A stretch of DNA of 44,008 bases from Lactobacillus delbrueckii subsp. delbrueckii DSM 20074 = JCM 1012 (GTDB lineage Bacteria > Bacillota > Bacilli > Lactobacillales > Lactobacillaceae), in the NCBI RefSeq assembly GCF_001433875.1, contig NZ_AZCR01000006.1, positions 1 through 44,008 of the forward strand, given 5' to 3'. Positions within the stretch are counted from its first letter, which is position 1. Each line of letters opens with the position of its first letter. Of this stretch, positions 28,618 to 35,540 are shown piece after piece. A program made the position numbers and the translations under genes. The notes beneath the pieces are model-generated. The model did no database searches. It was given only the letters and a program-made list of their open reading frames with translations, and had not been told where the DNA came from.

Positions 28618-29477
28618 TTTAAGGCCAAATAGTCCAAATTGTTCAAAAAGCCGACATTACTCTGCCGCATCTGGTCAACCCGTATGAGGTCCGCCAAAAA
28701 GTTGGCCGCTTCCTGGTAGTCACCCTTCTCCAGGTCCTTTTCGCCCCACTTCTTGAGCAAAATCCAGACATACTTCTCCCAGGCCTTGGTCCCCTGCTTT
28801 TGCTTTTTAACCAGGTCCGCTAGCTGGTGGGCGGACACGATAGCCAATGAGTCATGCTCGCGGAGCTCCTGGTAAAAATATTTTACCGCCTGGTCGACTT
28901 CCTGGCTGCTTTTCACCTGGTCAACTTCTTCCTGGCTCATCCCGTTGGCCAAAAGGAGCCTGTCCTTGCTGGAAGCAGCTTGCTGGCTGAAATTGATGAT
29001 CTGGGTTCTGGACTTGATCGTCGGCAGAATCTGCCCGCCGTTATTGGCAATCAAGAAGGTGACTACCGGCGCCGCTGGCTCTTCCAGCAGGTTGAGCATG
29101 GCGTTTGCAGCCGGCAGGGTCAATTTCTGGGCATGGTTGACCACGAAGTAGCGCCGGTCGCCTTCCAGAGGGCTCTTGGCTAATTCCTGCTTAAGCGGCC
29201 GGATCTGGTCAATCGCGATCGACTGCTTGTTTTCTTCCGTGTCGATCAAAAAGACGTCCGGGTGGTTGCAGGCCAGAATCCGCCGGCAAGCCGGGCAGGT
29301 CCCGTCCGGCTTCTTTTCGCCCGTGCAGTTCACGTAGCAGATCAGCCAGTAGGCCGTGTTTAAGGCTTCTGCTTCATCACTTGACAAGAGCAGGTAGGCA
29401 TGCGACAGCTGACCCCGGTCCTGGGCTTGCTTGAGCTGCCGGGATTCAGAAGCGCCAATTTGCTTTAAATCCAGCAT
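28605..29477 (-). CDS. holB: DNA polymerase III delta' subunit
   Basis: A 290-residue clamp-loader subunit that pairs with DnaX and HolA to load the sliding clamp. It starts with SRQLKQAQDRGQLSHAYLL. A zinc-binding set is present (Cys51, Cys61, Cys64, Cys70), and the region NAMLNLLEEPAAPVVTFLI matches the AAA+ sensor region of delta'. No Walker A is present, as expected for a non-hydrolysing subunit. It overlaps darA by one base and yabA by 13. Confidence 0.94.
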   Translation of the reverse strand: MLDLKQIGASESRQLKQAQDRGQLSHAYLLLSSDEAEALNTAYWLICYVNCTGEKKPDGTCPACRRILACNHPDVFLIDTEENKQSIAIDQIRPLKQELAKSPLEGDRRYFVVNHAQKLTLPAANAMLNLLEEPAAPVVTFLIANNGGQILPTIKSRTQIINFSQQAASSKDRLLLANGMSQEEVDQVKSSQEVDQAVKYFYQELREHDSLAIVSAHQLADLVKKQKQGTKAWEKYVWILLKKWGEKDLEKGDYQEAANFLADLIRVDQMRQSNVGFLNNLDYLALKWQQ

Positions 29478-29803
29478 TAAAAGTGTAGGAACTGGTCAAC
29501 CGGCAAGACAAAGACCGTCGCGCCGCCGACCGTGATGTTGACCGGTTCAATCGGCTGCTCGAAGGAAATGCCAGGGTGAATGCCAGGGTTGATTGTTTCT
29601 TCTCTGGTTTGGGAATGCTCTTCGATCAGCTTCAAAACGCCGTCAACGTCTTCATCTTCCACCCCAATCAAGAAGGTGGTGTTGCCTTCGCGCAAAAAGC
29701 CGCCCGTTGACGCCAGTTTAGTGGCGCCTACATTGTTGTCAACAAAAGCCGCCTGCAGGCGCTTGGCGTCTTCAGACTGGACAATGGCAATGATCAGTTT
29801 CAT
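29477..29803 (-). CDS. darA: Cyclic di-AMP receptor protein DarA (PstA, YaaQ)
   Basis: A 108-residue PII-like trimeric protein that binds cyclic di-AMP. It starts MKLIIAIVQSEDAKRLQAAF and contains the signature KLASTGGFLREGNTTFLIGVEDEDVD, where Thr and Gly residues line the nucleotide site. Its downstream target is unknown in most species. It is 11 bp downstream of tmk and overlaps holB by one base. The cyclase gene is not in the window. Confidence 0.95.
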   Translation of the reverse strand: MKLIIAIVQSEDAKRLQAAFVDNNVGATKLASTGGFLREGNTTFLIGVEDEDVDGVLKLIEEHSQTREETINPGIHPGISFEQPIEPVNITVGGATVFVLPVDQFLHF

Positions 29804-29814
29804 CTTGATCCCCC

Positions 29815-30453
29815 CTAAAACAATTCTGGAAATGTGCTTTTCACCAGTTTAACACTTGCGGCCACAACTTGCGGCAAATCTTGACTCGCGTCAACCACTT
29901 TTACCCGGTCCGGATGAGCCTGGTTGACCTTTTGGTAGCCCCGATAGACCTCTTCATGGAAGGCCAGCTTCTCTTGTTCCAGCCGGTCTTCGCTGCCTGA
30001 CCGGACCTTGGCGATTCTGGCCAGGCCCTGGGCCGGGTCTAAATCCAAAAAGATGGTCAGGTCCGGCTCCAAGTGGCCGGTAGCGAAAGCGTTGATCTGG
30101 GCTACTTCATCAATTCCCAGTCCCCTCCCCTGGCCCTGGTAGGCCAAAGAAGAGTCGACAAAGCGGTCGGAGATGACCAGGTCCCCCCGCTTTAAAGCCG
30201 GATTGATGATCTCGCTGACATGCTGGGACCGGCTGGCCGCGTAGAGCAGGGCCTCGGTCTTGGCATTCATTTCCGTATTGGCCGGGTCCAGGATGATGTC
30301 GCGGATTTTTTCCGCGATTTTTGACCCGCCTGGCTCCCGCGTTACTAAAATTTCCCGCTTGCACTGGCCCTGGATGGCCTTGACGACTTCATTGATCACT
30401 GTCGTTTTGCCGGCGCCGTCGGGACCTTCAAAAGTGATAAAGTAACCTTGCAT
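29815..30453 (-). CDS. tmk: Thymidylate kinase
   Basis: A 212-residue nucleotide kinase converting dTMP to dTDP. The P-loop is [11 protein letters not shown] (about residues 8-18), followed by [16 protein letters not shown] (the DRY-type substrate loop partner), and [17 protein letters not shown] near residue 95. A strong AGGAGG site precedes the ATG. It leads the operon tmk-darA-holB-yabA-rsmI-thioesterase, separated from the upstream DUF2508 gene by a terminator. Confidence 0.96.
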   Translation of the reverse strand: MQGYFITFEGPDGAGKTTVINEVVKAIQGQCKREILVTREPGGSKIAEKIRDIILDPANTEMNAKTEALLYAASRSQHVSEIINPALKRGDLVISDRFVDSSLAYQGQGRGLGIDEVAQINAFATGHLEPDLTIFLDLDPAQGLARIAKVRSGSEDRLEQEKLAFHEEVYRGYQKVNQAHPDRVKVVDASQDLPQVVAASVKLVKSTFPELF

Positions 30454-30543
30454 TTGAACTTGCCTCCTATCTATCTATTTTACAGAACTAAGGCTAGTAT
30501 TTACAGACTTATCTTCCCACTAAATCTAGTAGGTAAAAATCGT

Positions 30544-30575
30544 AAAAAAATAATCCCCCGAAACCGGGAGATTAT
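30544..30575 (-). terminator. Terminator of the dnaX-ybaB-recR-DUF2508 operon
   Basis: On the minus strand ATAATCTCCC (30566-30575) pairs with GGGGGATTAT (30550-30559), with one G-U pair, followed by a run of seven T. It lies 8 bp past the DUF2508 stop and before tmk. Confidence 0.85.
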
Positions 30576-30582
30576 CAGTTTT

Positions 30583-30819
30583 TTATTGGGAAATGGCATT
30601 GGTCACGCCGGTGTAAGAAGCATGGCGGTAGCGGGCCTCATCGTACAAAAAGGCATACTCAGCTCTTAAAATCTTGTCCGCCACGATATTGTCATCGGAC
30701 ATGTCCAGGGTTATGTTGTCTAAACCATTGCTAAGGCTGATTTCCTGCTGCAGCTTTTCTACCAAAGCCATCAGCTTCTCATCTTCTGCTTGCTTGATTT
30801 TGTCGCTGTGCTTACTCAT
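30583..30819 (-). CDS. DUF2508 family protein (YaaL-like)
   Basis: A 78-residue, mostly helical, charged protein with no membrane segment. Gene order after recR (1 bp gap) and the C-terminal AEYAFLYDEARYRHAS segment fit the YaaL/DUF2508 family. Function is unknown. Co-transcription with recR is likely. Confidence 0.82.
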   Translation of the reverse strand: MSKHSDKIKQAEDEKLMALVEKLQQEISLSNGLDNITLDMSDDNIVADKILRAEYAFLYDEARYRHASYTGVTNAISQ

Positions 30820-30820
30820 G

Positions 30821-31420
30821 CTATAGCTCCGTTCTACCTTGAACTGCCCGCTTCAAAGTGATCAAGTTGGCATACTCAATGTCTGAGCCGACCGCCAGGC
30901 CCGCGGCCAGCCGGGTAACCTTGAGGCCGGCCGGCTTGATCAAGCGGGAAATGTACATGGCCGTTGACTCCCCTTCCGGGGTGGAATTAAGGGCCAGGAT
31001 GACTTCTTTGGCAGCATCATTTTTCTGCAGGCGGACGATCAAGGACTTGATGTTGATCTGCTCCGGCCCGATCCCGTCCATCGGTGACAAGACCCCGTGC
31101 AGGACATGGTAGAGGCCGTCATATTCGCCCATATTTTCAAAGGCCATCACGTCCTTGGCTTCCTCAACCACCATGATGGTTGACCGATCCCGGGCTGGAT
31201 TGCTGCAAATGGCGCAAGGGTCTTGTTCGGTAATGTTGCCGCAGACCGAGCACTGGCGCAGCTTTTCCTTAACGTCGACCAGAGCCTGGGCGAATTCGCC
31301 CACGTCTTCTTTAGGCATGTCCATGGCATAAAAGGCCAGGCGGGTCGCCGTCTTTTCACCGATGCCCGGCAGTTTCATGAAGGAATCGATCAAGCGGGCA
31401 ATTGGTAATGGGTATTGCAA
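30821..31420 (-). CDS. recR: Recombination mediator RecR
   Basis: A 199-residue protein that, with RecF and RecO, loads RecA at single-stranded gaps. The N-terminal helix-hairpin-helix is [17 protein letters not shown], the zinc motif is [16 protein letters not shown] (about residues 57-72), and the Toprim domain begins [16 protein letters not shown]. It follows ybaB by 1 bp. Confidence 0.97.
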   Translation of the reverse strand: MQYPLPIARLIDSFMKLPGIGEKTATRLAFYAMDMPKEDVGEFAQALVDVKEKLRQCSVCGNITEQDPCAICSNPARDRSTIMVVEEAKDVMAFENMGEYDGLYHVLHGVLSPMDGIGPEQINIKSLIVRLQKNDAAKEVILALNSTPEGESTAMYISRLIKPAGLKVTRLAAGLAVGSDIEYANLITLKRAVQGRTEL

Positions 31421-31421
31421 A

Positions 31422-31751
31422 TTACATCAGGCCTTTCGTGTACTTGCCCAGGCTCTGCTGGGTTGCCTGGTCGATCTGCTTCAAGCCCTTGTTAACAGCA
31501 TCAATAACCAGGTCTTCCAGCATGTCCGGGTCATCCGGATCAATGGCTTCCGGCTTGATGAACAAGCTCTTTAAAGTCCGGTCGCCGGTAAAAGTAGCCA
31601 CTACCATGTCGTCAGCTGCCTTGCCGGTGAATTCCTGGGTCGTGATGTTTTCCTGTTCCTGGGCCATTTGCTCCTGCAGCTTCTTGGCTTGCTTCATCAT
31701 CTGCTGCATGTTCATGCCGCCCATTCCTGGGAAAGCTGGTCTCTTGCTCAT
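31422..31751 (-). CDS. YbaB/EbfC family nucleoid-associated protein
   Basis: A 109-residue dimeric DNA-binding protein. The N terminus is Met-rich ([21 protein letters not shown]), followed by a helical segment and [23 protein letters not shown], the family core. The position between dnaX and recR is standard in bacteria. It is 71 bp after dnaX and 1 bp before recR. Confidence 0.94.
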   Translation of the reverse strand: MSKRPAFPGMGGMNMQQMMKQAKKLQEQMAQEQENITTQEFTGKAADDMVVATFTGDRTLKSLFIKPEAIDPDDPDMLEDLVIDAVNKGLKQIDQATQQSLGKYTKGLM

Positions 31752-31822
31752 GAAAAAATCTCCTTTTACTACTTCGTTTTTATCTGCTTAATTTTAACGC
31801 GAAAAAAGTTTTTTGGCGAATA

Positions 31823-33646
31823 TTAGTCCTTAACCTGGGCCAAAGGGCCGAAAAGCTCTTCTGCCTTGGTCACAATCGCATCATCTGCCGCTTCTTCCGG
31901 CGGCGCCTGGTCCGGCAAAGGCGGCTCAGGAGCTGCTTCTTCTGCCGGCTGGGCTTCTGCTGGCTGGGCCTTGGCCCGGAGCTGACTGGCATGTTCTTTA
32001 ATGAATTCCTGGCGGATCTTTGGCCAGGCCTTTTCGTCAACGATGGCGATGGTCCAGCTCTCCTTGGTCAATTGATCCAGGTCAGCTTTGAGAGTTGCTA
32101 AAAATTCTTGAGGATTTGTGGCCAGCTGCCAGGCCCGGGACTGGCTGGACAAAAGAACCGCCCGGTCGCTGGCCGCGATCGGCTGCAAGAAGCCCAAGAC
32201 CGTCTTGGCCGGCTCTTCCAGCATGCTTGGCAAGTCGCGGTCCCAAAGGTTGCGGGCCTCAGCTAAGCCGGACTTGGTGGCCTGGCTTAAGACCGCGTAG
32301 ATCTCTTCCTGGCTGCTGGTGATTTCAGCCTGCAGTCTTTCGGCTTGCTGCTGCTTTTCCGCCGCCTGCTGGGCCACTTCGGTTGCCCCGCCCTTTTGCG
32401 TGTACAGCTGCTGGTTGAGCTGGAAGACATGGCGGGGGCTGAAGGCCTGGCTTGGCCGCTGACTCAGCTGCTGAACCTGCTGGGTCAGCTGGTGGACTTG
32501 TTCTTTCAAGGCCTTAATCTGCCGCTCTATGGCCGGGTTGCTGGCCGCGGAAGCAACTTGCGGGCCTGCCTGGCCGTTTTGCCGCTTCTGGCTGGCCTGG
32601 ACTAAAAAGACTTCCAAGGGAATCTGCTGCTGGTTGGTAAAGCGGAGACTGCCCAAGGCGTCATTAGCCTGGTCAATGATCTGGCTGAAGCGGTCCGGGC
32701 TTTGCTGGGCAATTTCCTGGGCAAAGTCATCCGTCAGGAATTCCCCCTGCCCTGTTTTGGTAAAAAGCATGGCCTGGACGGTCAAGCTGATAATTTCATT
32801 TAAGATGTTTTGGGCGCTGGCCCCGTCCTGGATGGCAGACTTAGCTAAATCCAGGGCCGTCTGGCTGTCCCCGTTTAAGAGGGCCAAAAGAAGCTTTTCC
32901 ACTTGCTCCTGGGCGGCGAAGCCGGTGACTTCCAGGGCGTCCTCGTAGCGGACACTGCTTTTTTCAAAAGAAAGGAGCTGGTCCAAAATACTCAAGGCAT
33001 CCCGCATCCCCCCGTCAGCGACTTGCGCGATGACCTTTAAGGCCTTGTCCTCATATTCGACCCCTTCCTGGCCCAGGATGTATTCCATCCGCTGGACCAT
33101 GGCCTCATTTGAGAAGCGCTTGAAGTTGTAGCGCTGGGTTCTGGAAATGATGGTGGCCGGCACCTTCTGCAGTTCAGTCGTCGCCAAAATAAAGACGACG
33201 CTGGCCGGCGGTTCTTCCAAAGTCTTTAAAAGGGCATTGAAGGCTGAAATCGACAGCATGTGTACTTCGTCGATGATGTAAACCTTGTACTTGCCTTCAG
33301 TTGGGGCGTAGTGGACCTTGTCTAAAAGGTCGCGGATTTCGTCAACGCTGTTGTTTGAGGCCGCGTCCATTTCAATTATGTCCGGCATTGCCCCCTGGTC
33401 GGCGGCCAGGCAGTTGCTGCATTCGTTGCAAGGTTCGCCCTCTTGCAGGTTTAAACAGTTCAAGGCCTTGGCAAAAATCTTGGCGCATGAGGTCTTCCCC
33501 GTCCCCCGCGGGCCGGCAAAAAGAAAGGCATGCGAGACCTTGCCCCGGATAAGTGAATTCTTGAGGGTATCGGTAATGGCTTCCTGCCCGACCACATCAT
33601 CAAAGGTGCGCGGGCGCCATTTGCGATACAAAGCTTGATAAGCCAT
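31823..33646 (-). CDS. dnaX: DNA polymerase III gamma/tau subunit
   Basis: A 607-residue clamp-loader ATPase and replisome organiser. The Walker A is GPRGTGKT (45-52), zinc ligands are Cys64, Cys73, Cys76 and Cys79, and Walker B/sensor segments YIIDEVHMLSISAFNALLKTLEEPP are intact. After about residue 370 a Gln-rich linker leads to the tau C-terminal domain, and the tail from about 565 is low-complexity Ala/Glu/Pro. I found no in-phase slippery heptamer that would give a gamma form. The gene begins 18 bp after the SRP RNA terminator. Confidence 0.96.
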   Translation of the reverse strand: MAYQALYRKWRPRTFDDVVGQEAITDTLKNSLIRGKVSHAFLFAGPRGTGKTSCAKIFAKALNCLNLQEGEPCNECSNCLAADQGAMPDIIEMDAASNNSVDEIRDLLDKVHYAPTEGKYKVYIIDEVHMLSISAFNALLKTLEEPPASVVFILATTELQKVPATIISRTQRYNFKRFSNEAMVQRMEYILGQEGVEYEDKALKVIAQVADGGMRDALSILDQLLSFEKSSVRYEDALEVTGFAAQEQVEKLLLALLNGDSQTALDLAKSAIQDGASAQNILNEIISLTVQAMLFTKTGQGEFLTDDFAQEIAQQSPDRFSQIIDQANDALGSLRFTNQQQIPLEVFLVQASQKRQNGQAGPQVASAASNPAIERQIKALKEQVHQLTQQVQQLSQRPSQAFSPRHVFQLNQQLYTQKGGATEVAQQAAEKQQQAERLQAEITSSQEEIYAVLSQATKSGLAEARNLWDRDLPSMLEEPAKTVLGFLQPIAASDRAVLLSSQSRAWQLATNPQEFLATLKADLDQLTKESWTIAIVDEKAWPKIRQEFIKEHASQLRAKAQPAEAQPAEEAAPEPPLPDQAPPEEAADDAIVTKAEELFGPLAQVKD

Positions 33647-33663
33647 ACATTCTCCCCGTAATG

Positions 33664-33694
33664 AAAAAGCTCCTAGCCCCGAAGAGCTAAGAGC
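33664..33694 (-). terminator. SRP RNA terminator
   Basis: An 11-bp stem on the minus strand, GCTCTTAGCTC (33684-33694) / GGGCTAGGAGC (33669-33679), with two G-U pairs and a TTCG loop, followed by five T. Confidence 0.88.
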
Positions 33695-33713
33695 CTGTTA
33701 ATTGCTAAATAAA

Positions 33714-33785
33714 GGGCACATGTCCAAGCGACCTTAGTGCTGCTACCTTCCGGTCCTGACACGCTTCGGAGGTCGAACATTGCCC
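33714..33785 (-). ncRNA. ffs: Signal recognition particle RNA, small bacterial type
   Basis: The strand contains the near-invariant SRP helix 8 core with GTCAGGACCGGAAGGTAGCAG, including the GGAA-type loop flanked by symmetric internal loops that bind Ffh. The 5' GGGCAATGT and 3' ACATGTGCCC ends pair to close the hairpin. It is the short form without an Alu domain, unlike the 270-nt RNA of Bacillus. The mature 3' end is uncertain: transcription likely runs to the terminator at 33664. Confidence 0.93.
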
Positions 33786-33792
33786 AATACAT

Positions 33793-33821
33793 ATTGTAAC
33801 CTAAACTAATCCTTTTGGCAA
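33793..33821 (-). promoter_or_regulatory. SRP RNA promoter
   Basis: TTGCCA (33816-33821), 17-nt spacer, TACAAT (33793-33798) on the minus strand. This places the start at about 33785, the first G of the RNA. The -35 lies inside the last codons of tadA. Confidence 0.75.
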
Positions 33822-34315
33822 TTTTCCTGGGCTTTTTTTGCTAATTTTTGCTTGCGGCGGATTTCCCGGAAGAAATCTTTCAAAAGCAGGGCCCCTTGCT
33901 CCTTGTAAAGACCCCGGATGACCTCGGGATGGTGGTTGAATTTTTCCACGCTGAAGAGGTCGACCACGCTGCCGGCGGCGCCAGCTTTGGGGTCCATGGC
34001 CGCAAAGTAGACTTCCTTGATCCGGGAGTTGATAATGGCTCCGGCACACATGGCGCAAGGCTCCAGGGTGACAAACAGGCTGCAGTCGATCAGGCGCCAG
34101 GAGTCTAGCTTTTGGCAGGCTTCTTTAATAGCCAGAATTTCGGCATGGGCTGTCCCGTCTTCATCCAGCTCCCGCCGGTTGTAGCCCCGGCCGATAATCT
34201 GCCCGTCTGGCCCCACGACAACGGCCCCGATGGGAACCTCGTCTTGCCGGCGGGCCTTTTCTGCTTCCGCAAAGGCGGCCTCCATGTAGGTCTTTTTTTC
34301 TTCGCTTGAATACAT
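33806..34315 (-). CDS. tadA: tRNA-specific adenosine deaminase TadA
   Basis: A 169-residue zinc deaminase making inosine at tRNA-Arg wobble position 34. The catalytic motif HAE is at residues 57-59, and the zinc motif PCAMC at 86-90. A basic C-terminal tail of about 20 residues follows. The ATG overlaps the stop of the upstream methyltransferase gene by one base. The end of the gene carries the promoter of the SRP RNA. Confidence 0.95.
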   Translation of the reverse strand: MYSSEEKKTYMEAAFAEAEKARRQDEVPIGAVVVGPDGQIIGRGYNRRELDEDGTAHAEILAIKEACQKLDSWRLIDCSLFVTLEPCAMCAGAIINSRIKEVYFAAMDPKAGAAGSVVDLFSVEKFNHHPEVIRGLYKEQGALLLKDFFREIRRKQKLAKKAQENCQKD

Positions 34316-34917
34316 TATTTCTTCACGCTCTTTAAAATGTAGTAGCCCTTGTCCCGGGTCAAGATTTCGCAGTTGCCCAGGCTGGCTGCCATCAGCTTCT
34401 TCGCGCTCGGTGCCCCCTGCTTTTTCTGGATGACGACCAGCAAAATCCCGCCATCAATTAAGTGGTCCTTAGCTTCTGACAAAATGCTGGACCAGATGGC
34501 TTTGCCGGCCCGGATCGGCGGATTGGTCACGATCATGGCATATTGGCCGGAAACTTCTTGATAGCGGTCTGAGGCAAAAATATTAACGTTGCCTGCCCCG
34601 TTGGCCGCCGCGTTTCTTCTGGCCAGGTCCATGGCCCGTTCATTAACGTCAACCATGTCGACCTGGCGGCCGGGCCACTTTTTAGCGGCGAAAAGACCGA
34701 TCGGGCCATAGCCGCAGCCGACATCCAGAATATTGCCGCCTGGCAGCTCCTGGTCCAGCATCTGCTCAATCAAGACCCCGCTGCCGTAGTCGACCCGGTT
34801 TTTGGAAAAAACGCCGGCGTCCGTGGTCAGGTTTAAGTTAATGCCATTAAGGTGGTAGTTGACATGGTGCTCATCATGGTCAACCGTGGGATTTTCAGTA
34901 AAGTATTGTTCAGCCAT
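34315..34917 (-). CDS. Class I SAM-dependent methyltransferase, RsmC-like
   Basis: A 200-residue enzyme with the SAM motif LDVGCGYGPIGLFAA (about residues 60-74), the acidic motif VDMVDVNERAMDLARRN, and the catalytic motif TNPPIRAGK (about 133-141). An NPPI motif points to methylation of a base exocyclic amine, and RsmC (16S rRNA G1207) is the closest described relative. It is half the length of E. coli RsmC because the family in Firmicutes lacks the N-terminal pseudo-domain. It is 1 bp after pyrR and overlaps tadA. Confidence 0.88.
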   Translation of the reverse strand: MAEQYFTENPTVDHDEHHVNYHLNGINLNLTTDAGVFSKNRVDYGSGVLIEQMLDQELPGGNILDVGCGYGPIGLFAAKKWPGRQVDMVDVNERAMDLARRNAAANGAGNVNIFASDRYQEVSGQYAMIVTNPPIRAGKAIWSSILSEAKDHLIDGGILLVVIQKKQGAPSAKKLMAASLGNCEILTRDKGYYILKSVKK

Positions 34918-34918
34918 C

Positions 34919-35449
34919 TTATGCCTCGCTGATCTTTACGGCGTCAGTACCGTCGATTTCGCTGACCTGGACCTGGACGTCCTCGCTGGCCGCGGTTGGG
35001 ATGTTCTTACCGATAAAGTCCGGCCGGATCGGCAGTTCCCGGTGGCCCCGGTCGATCAAGACCGCCAGAGCGATCTTGTCTGGCCGGCCCTGGTCCATGA
35101 TGGCGTCAAGAGCTGCCCGGATGGTCCGGCCAGTGTAAAGGACGTCGTCAACCAGGATGACCGTCTTGCCAGTCAAGTCAAAGGAAGTGTCAAAGCTGGC
35201 AATGGCCTTGGCCTTTTCCTCCTGGCTGAGGTCGTCCCGGTAGGCGGAGATGTCTAAAGACAAGACTGGCAGCTGGCTGTCTTCAATCTTGGCCAGGCGA
35301 TCACCGATTCTCTTGGCCAGGTACCAGCCCCGGGTCTTGATCCCGATTAAGACCAGGTTTTCCGTCCCCTGGTTTCTTTCCACGATTTCGTAGCTCATTC
35401 TGGTCAGAGCCCGGCGGATCCCCGCTTCATCCATGATTTGTTTGCTCAT
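34919..35449 (-). CDS. pyrR: Bifunctional pyrimidine operon regulator PyrR / uracil phosphoribosyltransferase
   Basis: A 176-residue type I phosphoribosyltransferase-fold protein that binds pyr mRNA anti-antiterminator elements when UMP is high, and has modest UPRTase activity. The PRPP loop is [13 protein letters not shown] (97-109). It is not next to pyrimidine genes here; downstream are the methyltransferase and tadA, so any pyr operon it controls is elsewhere. I saw no PyrR-binding attenuator in the 90-bp gap upstream. Confidence 0.93.
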   Translation of the reverse strand: MSKQIMDEAGIRRALTRMSYEIVERNQGTENLVLIGIKTRGWYLAKRIGDRLAKIEDSQLPVLSLDISAYRDDLSQEEKAKAIASFDTSFDLTGKTVILVDDVLYTGRTIRAALDAIMDQGRPDKIALAVLIDRGHRELPIRPDFIGKNIPTAASEDVQVQVSEIDGTDAVKISEA

Positions 35450-35540
35450 TTTTCTTCTCTCCGTATGGTAGTCTTTTTCTATTCTATTGTTCTTTTCTGT
35501 TTCTATTTTTTATTCTGGTAAAAAAGCATCGCTAACCATT

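Noticed and set aside
32955-32966. A-run in dnaX as a programmed frameshift site for a gamma form
   Set aside because: The six-A run followed by G is not in the X-XXY-YYZ phase relative to the reading frame (codons GAA AAA AGC), and I saw no stimulatory hairpin.
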